Source: Rhyacichthys aspro
Lineage: Eukaryota > Chordata > Actinopteri > Gobiiformes > Rhyacichthyidae
DNA: 64,000 nt
NCBI GenBank assembly: GCA_036850595.1
Contig: CM072162.1
Coordinates: 20,588,758-20,652,757 of the forward strand
Direction: 5' to 3'
In this document: piece by piece, positions 1 through 11,644 of the stretch
How positions within the stretch are numbered: the stretch's first letter is position 1
How the letters are laid out: the number at the start of each line of letters is the position of its first letter
Position numbers and translations under genes: made by a program
Notes under the pieces: generated by a model
Databases searched by the model: none
Told to the model about the DNA's origin: nothing
The model's input: the letters and a program-made list of their open reading frames with translations, nothing else

Positions 1-238
1 ACTCCATCTTATAGACAAATGAATGAAACAAACCTTTAATAACTTACAGTCTGGTTTTAAGTGGTTTTGGGTCCAATATGAAGCCTGTACTATCTAGATC
101 TGAACTGAAGCTCACTATTAGAACCCCCAGCTCTGAGTGCACAGCGTTACTGTGTCTTTTTGCCACTAGAGGGAGACAAGCCCTCACAATATTGTTTTAT
201 CATCTCATCTCACTGTAATCTTTTTTTTTTTTTTGTAG

Positions 239-3200
239 GAAATTTTCCAAAGGTGTCACCCGGTTCATTTTCTCGACTCCAGGACTCAAGGAGTCACAGA
301 CAATGTCATGAGCACAAACAAGTAAGAAACTAGCGACACTTTGTATTGTTGACTTATTTCACACATGAGCGTGACCAATGAGAGGGAAAACTACATCATG
401 TGCCACAGAGAAGCTCTGGAGGAACATAAACCACCAGATCAGCCTCTCCGCTGGAGGCAGGAACAGTGTACAGAATCCACTCATTTAATGTTTCTGTGGT
501 TTTTATATCTGTGCTTTTATAAGCATCATGACCTTTGTGATGTCTGTGGGTTATTATTAAACCACCATTTTGTAAACACATTCAGTTAATAGCATTTTCT
601 AAAGCCACACCTGCCTAATTATGATGTTACAGCAGTAAGTTCTAATTAGTTGGTACAGATTTTCATATTTTTTTTCCTCAATACTTATTACAGCTTTACT
701 CATGCTTTTGCAGGACTTATTGCACAGTACAATAGACATTTATATGTACAGTACAGTTCAGATATTTTCACTGTAATATTCAATATCCAAGCTATATTAA
801 TGCCATACAATAATATAATAATAATTTTGCTGTTTCCATCAGGAACGTGCCCCACCCCGTGTCTCCAGCAGAGGGCAGCAGTGCTCTGGTTCCTGAAGGT
901 GCAGAGGGCTCCCTCCAGCAGCTGCTGTCATACTCTGACAGTGTCACTAACTGGGTCTCTGCTGAAATAGTCATCTGTGACTCTGTCAAGGTGAGGGCAC
1001 ACATTACTCATAAAAGTAACAGGGTCACGGGGAAAAGAGGAGCCCATTACTGTCACAGCGTGGGCTTTGATTTCTCATCGGACATAGATTATCATGTCAG
1101 TCACACTCTCCCAAAGTGTGACTTTTTGCTGCCGTGGTTGAGTGGCTGACAGACACCAATATGTGGCTCTAACATGTTCCCTTTTCAAAGCCTAATAACA
1201 TTTGAAATGCCTTTTGTCACTTTCCAATGAGACAGAAATCATCGTTTAGCGTCTGATGTAGATGCATCAGATTTGCCTCTGACCCCAGCTGTACTTTTAT
1301 TGCTGTATTAGATGTGTTTGGGATTTGTTGGGTCTAACCTCATCACATTTTTTTTAATTTTCTCTTGGATTCTCCAGATTCCAGAGATGCTTTAATTCTT
1401 AAAAGATGATGTTCAGGTGTTAAATGTGCGTTGTGTAAAATGCTGAGTTCTGTTCAACAAAATACATCAGTTGACAACAGTTGAAATAAAAATAAATAGA
1501 CAAAGTGTTATTGTTTTTGTACAAAGGCTCAGAGCAGAGAGACAGTTCTTCAACAGATGTCACAAAAAGATGCCAAATGATTCTCACGTCGATGAAAATA
1601 ATAAAAGATTAAATGAATTATCTCTCACTGTTTTTGCTGACTTTCTGTATTTTCAAAGCCATGTTATTTTTACATAACCACCTTTTATTTAATGTTACTT
1701 TACCTTCACCAAACACTAACCCCTTCATGAGTTTGACTCTTGGACATGTTTAGGTTTTGTTTTAGCACACTTTTACCCAGTTTAATACCTCTTTCATGAC
1801 TTTGTCTTTTCTCAGTCTGTTTTTTACTGTATTTATTTTGAGAAATTGCTCTAATAAATATCGATGCGATGATAATAAGATGTGGCTTATTGATATTTTC
1901 TCATTTGCTGCAGGTTTTCTTTCATTGTGCGCTCATTATTCTCCAACGCACACAAGTCTATTTTCACATTTTGCCTCACGTAGCACTTTCCTTCCGTTTA
2001 ATACCCAGCTTTCTTCTGCTGTAGACACAAGTTGCTTTGCTGACCAAGTATCTGTGGATCGGAAAACACTGCTATGAATCGAGGAACTTCGCCACAGCCA
2101 TGCAGGTCCTGGGAGGCCTGGAGAACGTGATTGTCAGGCAATTACCCGTAAGCTCGCTCTCATAAATGACTTCTCGCGCAAAATTTGAGCGTGTGTAATA
2201 AGTCAGATGCCCTGGAGTTAAATGTTTTCTTCAGCTGTGATGGGACTTAGATGATGTTTAATTAGTTCCACAAATGAGAAATTAACATTAATGCATTCAA
2301 ATAAGACGGAGCGCGGTGATGAGGAATGAGGCCCGTGAGCAGGAGTAATTAAAAACACTAGCATTAAGAAAAAAAACACGACACATTTCCATATATCTCA
2401 TTTGAAAGCAGGTTATAATTCATTGGCTCACTCATTGAATCCATGATATAATTAGTCCTGTATTGCTGCTGCTAAATAAAACCTCCATCTTTTTTGCCTA
2501 CAGGCTTGGAAACATCTGCCCACAAAGGTGTGTGAGATCCTGGAGGAGCTGCGAGCTGTGCAGGTGCGCACTTCCACACTTCCACACTTCCACACTTCCA
2601 CAGCCACTGAAACTGCAGACTACGCCGGGCATATCGTGTAAAAACTGGCCTGCAGGGCAAACAAATCAATAGAAAACAGCATCAAGCTGGTACTGCCACG
2701 GAGAGGTTAGGGTTCGTGTACAGTTTGGAAAAAGACACACATAACAAATAATATAAATAATACTCAAAGGATACTCCAAGATTATACTGAGAACTGATTT
2801 TGAGGCAATAAATCTTGTTTTTTTTATACGTAACGTTGTATTTACTTGTAAGTGACTGAATTTGTCGTTTCCAGGTGTTTTTGAAAAGTGATGACCTGTG
2901 TTTGATGGGAGGAGATCACATGAGGAGGAGGCCCACGTTACCCTCAGCTCACATCTTGGCCATGCACGTCCAGCAGCTCGAGATCGGAGCCTTCAAACTC
3001 ACCACAGGAGCCTACAAGTGGACCAAGCTCAGGTCAGGAGACGTCATATTTACATTTATAAATGACAAAATGGTTGAGAGAGACACACTTTGTTATAATT
3101 TATCTTAGATTTGCCTCTTTTCTCATGAGATAAACATTGCTTTCTATTTCTCTGCTGTTATCTTCACAAAATGCTACCTATTTAACGCACTCACTTCCCA

Positions 3201-4547
3201 TTTTTAACCACAATCACTGTCCCTGCTCGGGTTTTACAGTGGCTTGAGTGAACACTGAATCTAACGTGTCGCTTCCCTGTGTCCTTGTGGAAATGAACGC
3301 TGCCTCATTAACTGTAAATTAGCTCCCATCCCACATCCGTCCCAAGTATCCATCTATGACAAAGTTGGCCAAGTCACAGTGAGGACGCGTTTTCCTGCGT
3401 CCTTCTCCTTCGGTCCAATATGGCCGACCAGATGCTGGGGTCACATCGAGCGGCGCTGGGATGGTAATGGCGCAGCTGCTGGGTCTGGGCGGTGGTCGGG
3501 GGCCAGCGCCGAGGCAGATGGTGCACGTGGGATGGGGTTTGATTGGAAAAAAAGGGGTTTGAGGCCAGATGCTGGGGTCAGGCCCTGACACAGCTGCATT
3601 CTTTGGACTTCCCTGAACTTTTTCAAATTAGGTCAGGATACTAACAATTCAAATGGACTAGTTTAAGTTTATATTTCGTGTTCATTCAAAATTATAAACT
3701 ATAAAATAATGTCACACAGCATATAATGATAATGTATTGTTGATGCAATATAAATATGTATCATATGACAGCTTTTTCTGCAATAAATGTAACGATAGGC
3801 TTTTAAATATTTGGCTAAAAACTAAATCACGTCTAAATCAAAATTAAATGATTGCAATTTGAAAAAAAATGTAAAAGACGTGAAAAAAAAATAAAAATAA
3901 ATAAAAAAAAGTGTAAAATAACAGTGACTGTCAACATCTCAAACTGAGTTAAAGCCAAACAGAACAAATGTGCTTCAAGAAGAGATTTAAACAAGAAGTA
4001 AATGTCTCATGTGCAGTGGCAGCTTTTTCTACAGTTTAGGACTGAATAAAAAACATGGTCACCACACAGTTTTCTTGATCTGAGAGGCTGTTGTCCAGTT
4101 AAAATATAACTTTTCAAAGCTTCTTCTTGTTGAGATAAAAAGCAATATCGTGTGTCTCCCAAAAATCAAACTAAATGAAAATATAATTCCCATTTTACTC
4201 ACAAGATCTGGACAAAAACTACACTTTGCATCTTCACAACCTGTTGCAACAAAAACATTTTCAATTGAAATGTATTACAGTTGCTTCTACCTAATGAAAG
4301 CGTGTTCTGTGTCTTCAGGAGAATAGCGAAGGTTGTGAGTCAGGTCCATGCTTTCCAGGAGGCAGCGTACCCCTTCAGCCCCGACCGAGACCTCCAGTCC
4401 TACCTTCGGGCTCGGATCAGACGCCTCAGCTCCGCGGACGTCCACCAGCTGGCCTCCGGGAACCAGGTCAACTTCCAGCAGTCGACCGAGCGACAGACGC
4501 GTCGCATCCAGGACACGCTGCGGAGGGTCAAGGCCACCTTCCAGTGA
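239..4547 (+). CDS. kndc1: kndc1 (very-KIND RasGEF), 3' part: last six exons
   Basis: Six exons joined by GT/AG introns in one consistent frame: 239-321, 843-990, 2025-2147, 2504-2563, 2875-3032 and 4319-4547 (stop TGA 4545-4547), giving the last 266 residues. The product reads as a RasGEF (Cdc25-homology) domain: FQRCHPVHFLDS in the first exon, SVTNWVSAEI in the second, KYLWIGKHCYESRNFATAMQ in the third, then LPTKVCEILEELRAVQ and GAYKWTKL. A short basic tail ending RRVKATFQ follows. In known family members the N-terminal half holds KIND domains and the protein is a neuronal Ras exchange factor linked to MAP2 and dendrite growth; those parts lie outside the window. Junction phases (0, 2, 0, 0, 0, 2) all agree. 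Linkage to a Vent-class homeobox gene, as for human KNDC1 and VENTX, supports this over other RasGEFs such as RasGEF1 or RalGPS. Confidence 0.85.
2571..2602 (+). repeat. Short tandem repeat in a kndc1 intron
   Basis: About four copies of the 8-base unit cttccaca, starting eight bases after the exon ending at 2563. The repeat sits immediately beyond the splice donor but leaves GTGCGC intact. Confidence 0.7.
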
Positions 4548-6335
4548 GCCCTGCCCCGAACCAGACCCCGGCGCCAGGTGAACGGCACACGGCCACGGCC
4601 TTCAGACCTCCACCCATGTCCAGAGTCAGATCTGTGAGGACTGGAAAAGCATTTTGAGAGTTATCATTTGTTAATGCACTTGACTAATGTGAGACGGAGT
4701 TCACAAATGGAGCACGATGCAGTTTGTTCACGTTTCTACACAGTGTTGTGGATCAGGTCGGGCCTGTACAGCACGACGTTAAAGGGAAGAGAATCTGTGA
4801 CGAATGTTTTCTCAAATGAAGTTCTTGTTAAATACATCATAGAAATCATAACGTCCAACTCTAAATGTACTTTTAAAACAAACTCAAACACTTACGCAGT
4901 TATAAGGAAAAGCTACTTCCTGTCTTTTGGCTCCTGTTGAATTAAAAACACACAATTTGAAGTCTGAATTTCATTTAACACTAACAGGACTTGTGCATTT
5001 AAAAAAGCAAAGCCCTTATATTTGTTTGTTTTAAATACGACCACAGACAACACCGAACCTTGCTGTACTGACCCGACTGATACTACCCCACTTTTTTGAA
5101 GGCTTTACAAAGTGTTGTCTTATAATGTTTGTTTTTTTTTACTTAAACATCTGTCTGGACCTAGATCCTTTTTTTTTTTCTCTTATATTGACATGTTCTT
5201 GCTTTCGTGACCTTTTTAAGGCCTCCATATAAAATAAATGCCTGCTGCAGAAGCTGTTTTCTGTAAAGCATGCCACACACTGGCAACAGGGCAAACAGGG
5301 CAACGCTTGCATTTCTGCCACAAACTGGAGGGAAATGGGCCGAATGTAGATGTTTAAATAACTCAACACTTTATGGTTAATTTCTTTCCAATTTAAGGCA
5401 CAGCTGTTGTTTGTTTACCATCAACGCTTTGACCAAATCAGACTCATCCCGACTCGTAAACTGATATCTCATCATGATTTCATTTTACAGCACAATGTGA
5501 AATAATTGCATTTGTTATCGATTGGCCGCAGTGACAAGCTCACGGCGTCAAGACAGAAGCTCGCTATTATCCAGAAACTGATATAACATAACGAGATGAC
5601 AATGTGTAAAATGTTATTTGAGAAAAGATGCTCAGTCAGTGTCTATTTTTCTATCGCCCGCTCGCTCTTCTCCACGCTCGTCCGCTGTGAAACATGCCGT
5701 GGAGATACAATGTGACGTGCTATGAAGATCCGCTTAATTTAGCCAAATAAATGAGATTTTATAAGCCCCCATCTTGCCACAGCGTATTATTCTCTGTCAG
5801 TGCTGAAGGTGTGTGTGTTATAGCCTGGTTATGTCTGTCAATGAGCAGAGTACATTATATGGAGCTCGTGTTTATGTTGAGAAAGTGTGTTTTAAGATAT
5901 CCTTCACTTTTCTTTGCTTTAAAGTGTTGTTTTCTGTGCTAGAGACTCAAAACAAAACTAAATATGAAGGTTTGAAGGTGTTTAGTTTAGATAAGAGCAG
6001 CAATCACACAGGTAAGTAATGGGATACTACAAAATATAACCTGAGGCTTAAAGAGAAAATGACAACAACCAAAGACACGACAGACACTGACTGCCTCAAA
6101 AACAGGGAACGTTATTTTGTTTTTCCATTTTCTTGTCCTTGGCAGAAGAGCATTAGAACCTTTTATTTTCAAAGAATTATGTGAAACAAATTAACAAAAT
6201 GGAAAAAAAGGAAAATGCCTCGTGTGACAAGTGGAGTATTGAAATAACAGAGACTTTTAATGTGTATTTTGAAATTGGTGGATAAGAAAACAACGAGAGA
6301 GGCCCACAGCAGACTTTCTTTCTCTGCACATTTCT

Positions 6336-6500
6336 TAGACTTAACTTTATTGATCGACAGGAAATTGCTTTGTCACAGTCGCTCAGTTACAAACAAACTC
6401 TCATCAACACACACAAGAAAACAAAGAAGTAAAAATAAATATAAACAATAATATACAATATAAATATCTATTGCACAAAGTTGAATTATTGTACAAGTGA
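6336..6500 (+). mobile_element. Probable degenerate retroelement 3' tail
   Basis: Contains ACTTTATTGATC followed by GGAAATT, TTTGTCACAG and GCTCAGTTACA, then an A/T-rich stretch with repeated AATA words. This pattern is familiar from abundant dispersed teleost repeats. I cannot assign a family and see no target duplication. Confidence 0.35.
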
Positions 6501-7059
6501 ACTGAGAACGGTATGATGTAGTTCTTCATAAACCCTTTTTATTTTTCATCATAAACAAAACAGTCTTTATGAAAGTAAAGGTTTCAGCCTCGCTTCAAAA
6601 TACAATAAAACCACTGTGTTTTCTGTAAGATTTCAGTCTTTGATTGAGCACAGAAAAGTAATTCTACATAAGACAAGTATATATTTGACTTTCTCCATCC
6701 TTATGACTAAATAATATATTACAATTAAGAGTTTAAGGAGAAAATACACAAAGGTTGAACTGTCACCATCAGGCAGATCATTCTGTATTTTAGAAATGCC
6801 CATCCATGTAGAATATGATAAATGATCTGATATTTACTCTTTTTGTGGAGGTGGTTGGATGGGGACTGGTCTTGGCTTTGATTATTCTACTGTTGCCTGT
6901 GATATCTGCAGCTCTGAGTCTTAAATCAGAATACAGTGGGAGCTTCCTTGGCGCAGACAGCGTTGAGTTGCAGCTGAGGAAATGGTCTCAGTGTGAAGGC
7001 CACTTCCTGGCGCTTCTTATTGTTTATCAAACGGGATCAGAGCCAGCTTCAAAGCCTTC

Positions 7060-7335
7060 AAGATAAATGGTCCAGAAGGCTGCAGGACTCCTGTCTCTAG
7101 AGCCGCAGCAGCGATAAGGACACAACCACCGCGGCCTCTTATCTGCATTGTCATATAACTAAACGATCAGTTTAGCGCTATTGTCCCGGCCCTGCTGCAT
7201 GCTGGGAGCTCTCAGTGGAGGGAGGGGTCCTGTCTGTGAGAGTTACCTGACCACTTATGAGTCTATGACCCGTCGGCCATGTTAACAAAAAGATATTAAT
7301 CATTTCGTAAGACTTTAACACCCGGATCTGCAGGT
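7060..7335. promoter_or_regulatory. Candidate regulatory block between kndc1 and vox
   Basis: GC-richer than its surroundings, with no long open frame. It carries GATA-type words (GCGATAAGG, CTTATCTGC) and a homeobox-like TTAATCATT. Position 1.3 kb upstream of vox makes a distal vox/vent element plausible. This is inference from composition and words only. Confidence 0.3.
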
Positions 7336-8386
7336 GTGACAGACTTTCAGTCCATTTGAGGATTATTTGCGTCTTTTCTCGGGGATTGTTTGCTCTCTCT
7401 AGGTTTTCGCAGCTTCACTGGCAGCTTGTTTTAACAGATTTACATGAGAACAGCTCGACAATCAGCCGTAATTGTGTTGCAACTGTAATACCTTTGATCT
7501 GTGATGTTTGAAGCGCGGTGCCAAACGCTGCCTCTTGGTCAACTGGCGCCAGCGCTCCCCGGGATTCCACCTCATCTCCGCTGGTCTGGGACCTGCCTGT
7601 CCTCTCCTGTCCTCTCCTGTCCTGTCCAGACACAGCTCTGACTGGACGAGACTGACCAAAGGATACATGCCAACCTTTAGTTTTCAGTTTGACTTTAGAA
7701 CACGCCAGTACAACTATATTTAGGCATGTAACTGTACATCACACCATTGATCACGTGTTGGATGTCAGTATTTGGTCCTTTATCTATTTCTTGTCCCAGA
7801 CTGTGTCACACTTGAATAAATAGTGATTCCTGTGGAAAACTGCCCTCAACTTTTCCAAAGACACAATAGAAGAACAAATGACTTGTTAGTTTAGATGTTC
7901 ACTAATATGGATTTGGGGACGATATTGAATCTTTCAAGCTCAACTTATTCTGAACACAAATAAAGAGGCGCTTATTGGTCATTAATACTTTTCATTTTGA
8001 TTGGGCCTTTCATTTATTGGGCTTTGTTTGTGCGTAAAACAACAACTGGACCCATATAGTATAATATTATTGAACGAAATAAGACAGTGGATCAGGTTCT
8101 GGTGTTTTATATCTTATCAGTGTTGTTTTATCTTCTATAAACAGACATTTGACGAATCAAAGTAAATAAACGACCCTCTGTTGGAGAAACCCACGGATCA
8201 GAGACGCTTAAACACCATTTGAAGTAGCTTCACTGTTAAACCGTCTAAATGAGTCCTTCCCAAAGCTTCTGAAACGAAACCCTGTGTCTGCTTGATCCAT
8301 GTTTTGCGAGACTGACACCTGTATGAAGAGACGGGATGGATCCAGATGAAAGCCCAGACACATGTATGAGCTCAGGACGGTTCTCA

Positions 8387-8402
8387 CAGACTCAGTGGCG
8401 CC
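8387..8402 (-). promoter_or_regulatory. BMP/Smad response element of vox
   Basis: CAGAC (8387-8391), five spacer bases, GGCGCC (8397-8402). The minus strand reads GGCGCC-N5-GTCTG, the bipartite site bound by Smad1/5 (GC-rich half) with Smad4 (GTCT half). It ends 138 bases before the vox TATA box. vent has the same element at almost the same distance. Confidence 0.75.
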
Positions 8403-8500
8403 AGCTCTTCACACACTCACAGGATATGTAAAGACTTCAATAACGAGCCATTAAGGCCTGCTCATGGGGATCGATCAGGCGTTAACAAGCGCGCCCTTCA

Positions 8501-8511
8501 CATATGTAAAC
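8501..8511 (+). promoter_or_regulatory. Octamer-like site in the vox promoter
   Basis: CATATGTAAAC lies 29 bases upstream of the TATA box and resembles the vent octamer CATATGCAAAT. A related ATATGTAAAG is at 8424-8433. Vent-class genes in zebrafish depend on Pou5f3, so POU binding is plausible, but this copy differs from ATGCAAAT at two bases. Confidence 0.35.
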
Positions 8512-8539
8512 GCGCCGCAGAGGGGGGCACCTGGGGCGG

Positions 8540-8547
8540 TATATAAA
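8540..8547 (+). promoter_or_regulatory. TATA box of vox
   Basis: TATATAAA, 58 bases before the start codon. Transcription should begin near 8570, giving a 5'UTR of about 35 bases. A strong TATA box suits an early, sharply induced embryonic gene. Confidence 0.8.
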
Positions 8548-8604
8548 CCCCAGAGGGACCCGGGGAGGACACTACACTCGTGCTCTGGACTAACCACCGG
8601 CAAC

Positions 8605-9424
8605 ATGGTCAAATACTTCTCTGTGGACTGGCTCGCCCAAAGCCACCATCAAAACACCGAGGTTCAGAGTCGACACGGAGAAAACGAAACGGATACAACT
8701 TTCAAACGTCACGTGCCCTGTATGGTTCAACCGCGTGCACCCGCTTTTGGAAAAGGATACCTTCAACCCAAGCCAAAAGCTCTGAAGAATGTGGACGCAG
8801 TGGAGAACAACGTTGAGAAAGAGTCTGGCCTTTGCTCTCCTCGTTCGTCCTGCTCTTCTCCGAGTAAGTTCACAACTCAGTCTCGTTACGATCACGTTAA
8901 AGCCTTGCGTGATCTGTTTATTGTTTACAAGTGCAGTGTTTTAACCAGTATTTCTTTCTGTAGTTTCAGAAATAAGCGGGTATTCCTCCGGTTATGAAAG
9001 CGAGGCAGCCTCATCCGAGTGTTTGTCTTTGGATGAAGGCAACGAAGCGGAGAAAGACGCACAGCACCAGCGCCGAGTACGCACCAAGTTTACCCCTGAA
9101 CAGATCCACAAACTGGAGAAGATCTTCCTCAAACACAAGTATCTGGACGCGGGGGAGAGGATCAAGACCGCACACAAACTGAGCCTGACAGAAACTCAAG
9201 TGAGGACCTGGTTTCAGAACAGACGCATGAAGCTGAAGCGCGAGGTCCAGGACTACCTCGCGCCTCAGGTCCCACCGATGCTGCTCCACGCGCTTCCCCC
9301 GGCGCTGCAGTACCACAGACCCCACTACCCTCACCCTCATCCGGCTGCACCAGCCCCGGGCTTCTACCCTCTGCCTGCCCCCCACCACCAGCCTCTGATG
9401 ATCCACAACCACCACTTCTACTGA
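8605..9424 (+). CDS. vox: vox, Vent-class homeobox transcriptional repressor
   Basis: Two exons, 8605-8863 and 8964-9424, joined across a 100-bp phase-1 intron (GTAAGT...TAG), encode 239 residues. The ATG has A at -3 and G at +4. Order: N-terminal YFSVDWLAQSHH, an eh1-like motif shared with vent (residues 4-15); a Ser/Glu-rich SGYSSGYESE segment (91-100); homeodomain at 122-181 with W169, F170, Q171, N172 and the unusual T168 (homeodomain position 47); then a His/Pro-rich tail ending HHFY. Thr47 and the KLKREVQD extension fit the Vent/VENTX class. In fish, Vox acts in the nucleus, downstream of BMP and Wnt8, repressing organiser genes such as goosecoid and chordin. Unlike vent, the homeobox has no intron. 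The vox/vent assignment rests on remembered family features (length about 240, VKYFSV start); the two names could be swapped. Confidence 0.88.
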
Positions 9425-9535
9425 AACAAGGAGGACTATTCCCACTGGAAACACTTAGCTTCAAAACTGTGCAATACAGAGTTGTATTTAAAGATATTTG
9501 TAAATAGAGATAATTGTAGAGTCTATTTATGATTG

Positions 9536-9541
9536 AATAAA
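9536..9541 (+). terminator. Polyadenylation signal of vox
   Basis: AATAAA, 112 bases past the stop codon, followed by a T/G-rich stretch (CTTGTACTTGTTTTG) suitable as the downstream element. Confidence 0.75.
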
Positions 9542-10559
9542 GTTTATCTTCTATACTTGAACTTTCTTGTACTTGTTTTGATTGATTACAGAAAGCGTCA
9601 CATGATTCTAGTCAGACTAAAGTGTTGTATAGAAAGACTCTCTGTCTTTATAATGCGATAAAGAAGTTTAAAAGCTTGGTTGAGTCTTGGTTGAACTGTG
9701 CGTCATCAGTGGGTGTTCATCCAGATGTTTTTGTATCAGACACAGGCTTTTTACGCATAAATTTGCGAAGGTCAGCTTCGTTACAACAGATTGATAACAC
9801 AACCTCTGACTCATTTGGAGGATTTGAAGATTGTGGCCAGATGTTCCATGTTTTTTATGATAATAGCAAAAACAAAAGTGGCCCCAACTTAGATACTGTA
9901 TTTTAATAGAATCGTCTGGTTTATTATGACTCTTCAGATGAACAAAATGGTTGTTTCTATGTTTATCTCCAGCATGCAGGTTTATATTGCACTGTATAAA
10001 TGTTATTGAATCTCTCTTAATCAATTGTTGAATAATCTGCGTAAAAAGTTGTCCAGATGTTCCAAGATCTCGGGACAATATATGTCTTTTAAGACTCGGA
10101 CCTGTCTCTTCATAGATACATGGAGTTTAGAACATGGCTTTTTGGCTGGTGACTATTAAACTTTACTCATCATGATCCTGGTGCATGTGTCTACATATAA
10201 GATCTGTCATTTAAAAGATGCGAATGATCGTTTTTAGAGGCTTAAGGTTAAATGTTACATGTTTTGTTTTTTTTAAACTTCAGAGTCTCTGTAGGTGACA
10301 GTAAAGATCCCGCACTCACAGACAGAACCATGTCTGTACAAAAGATGTTTAAGATTATTGTTGTAAATACTAATAAACTAAGTCACTTAACATTCCCTCA
10401 AACAACACCCTCTGGTTCCTCTTTGTACTGGAGCAGTTATGTAAGCTTTATGTAAACATTATTTTTTCTATCTGATTTTTAAAGTCTCTGATAATGTCAA
10501 AGAATCCGGTCCAGCATGAATGGATAAGTCTTTAAAATGGGGCTTAAACAGTGAAGGGT

Positions 10560-10950
10560 GTTGTCTATTGGCTCTTATCGCGGCTCATTGTATAGACTCC
10601 TCATTGATCCCACTGTCTACGGGGATCATACACTGTCTCATTAAAGATAATACCACAGGGCTAATTCACGATCACAACCAATAGACGGAGCGCTGTCCCT
10701 GTCCTTGTGCTGGAGGCTTTCATGTGCCCTGTTTGTGCCCCCTCCTCGCGCGGGGCCGCTGCACTTCAAACGCAGCCTAACGCGCAGATCACGGACAACA
10801 ATTAGTCCTAATTAAGTCTCTCAGTGATAAGTTTACACTTGGGCCGCGGGAGTCCTCCGGCCTGGCTCCACGCAGTCTGGCTCTTTGTGTGCTCCCTGTC
10901 CCTGGTCTGGATCAAGCCTCAGGTGAAGTCCTCTTGATGTGATCAGACCA
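10560..10950. promoter_or_regulatory. Candidate enhancer between vox and vent
   Basis: A GC-rich block of high sequence complexity, containing the homeodomain-type run ATTAGTCCTAATTAAG, forkhead/GATA-like words (GTGATAAG, GTTTACAC) and CCAAT-like ACCAATAGA, with no coding potential. Lying between two co-regulated paralogues, it could be a shared element. No alignment was possible here, so conservation is a guess. Confidence 0.35.
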
Positions 10951-11573
10951 GGAGATAGTAAACTAGATCCGCGACAAGACCGGGCTTTGTAGTGTTAACA
11001 AGGGGCTAAGTACTGCTCTATTTAACAGGCTTCTACCTTACAATTAGGAATTTCACTCATTTGGAGGATCAGACCAGCAAAGTCATTACAGTGGGGACTT
11101 TACATGAGCCAAACAAAACATCAAAACATAATGAGCAAGAGGGTTTGGGCCTCATTTGGCCAAGTTATGATCATATCTAAAATTAGTTTTCATGCATGGT
11201 TTCCACTTTGTTCAGTGACATACTTTCACTGCAATGAAACTGGACTTACTTTTAAACAGAAATATGCTTAAGGTGATTCTCATCAGCTTCTCCTTGAAAC
11301 TGAAATGTATTTCTACATAATTATGAGACCAAATATGTTTGTGTCATAAAACTCACAGATAATCTTCAATGAACCACATCCAAAAACAAAACTTCAGTAA
11401 CTTTAGTCTTATACATGGTTCTTTATGGTTTATGAGGCTTCCCCAAACCACTATCTGCATAATGCTTATGAAATTTGAGAAGCAAAAAGGATGACAATAA
11501 GTAAATAAATAGGAATTTTTAATAATAGATAAATGATTTAGGGTTGTTTCTTACCTGCCACAGTTACTAAAAA

Positions 11574-11644
11574 CTATAAATAAATAAATAAGAGTAAATA
11601 AGTAAATAAATAAGTAAGAAAGAAAGAAAGAAAGAAAGAAAGAC
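11574..11644 (+). repeat. AAAT/AAGT/AAAG compound microsatellite
   Basis: Runs of AAAT and AAGT tetramers pass into about six AAAG (GAAA) units. Confidence 0.85.

Larger units (their letters stand above)
4548..8386. other. kndc1 3' flank and vox upstream DNA, no gene seen
   Basis: Includes the kndc1 3'UTR (end not fixed; AATAAA-like words near 5232 and 5744), AT-rich spacer, a probable retroelement tail near 6.34-6.5 kb, a GC-richer block at about 7.06-7.33 kb that looks regulatory, and a CCTGTCCTCT tandem repeat at about 7597-7627. Open frames here are short and lack any recognisable domain. Confidence 0.5.

Noticed and set aside
4562..4575. CAGAC and GGCGCC just past the kndc1 stop
   Set aside because: Spacing is three bases, not five, and it lies in a 3'UTR; treated as chance.
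7545..7550. Isolated GGCGCC upstream of vox
   Set aside because: No GTCTG or CAGAC at the required distance on either side.
9011..9454. 147-residue minus-strand open frame over vox exon 2
   Set aside because: Antisense shadow of the GC-rich homeobox exon; it crosses the vox stop and has no domain.
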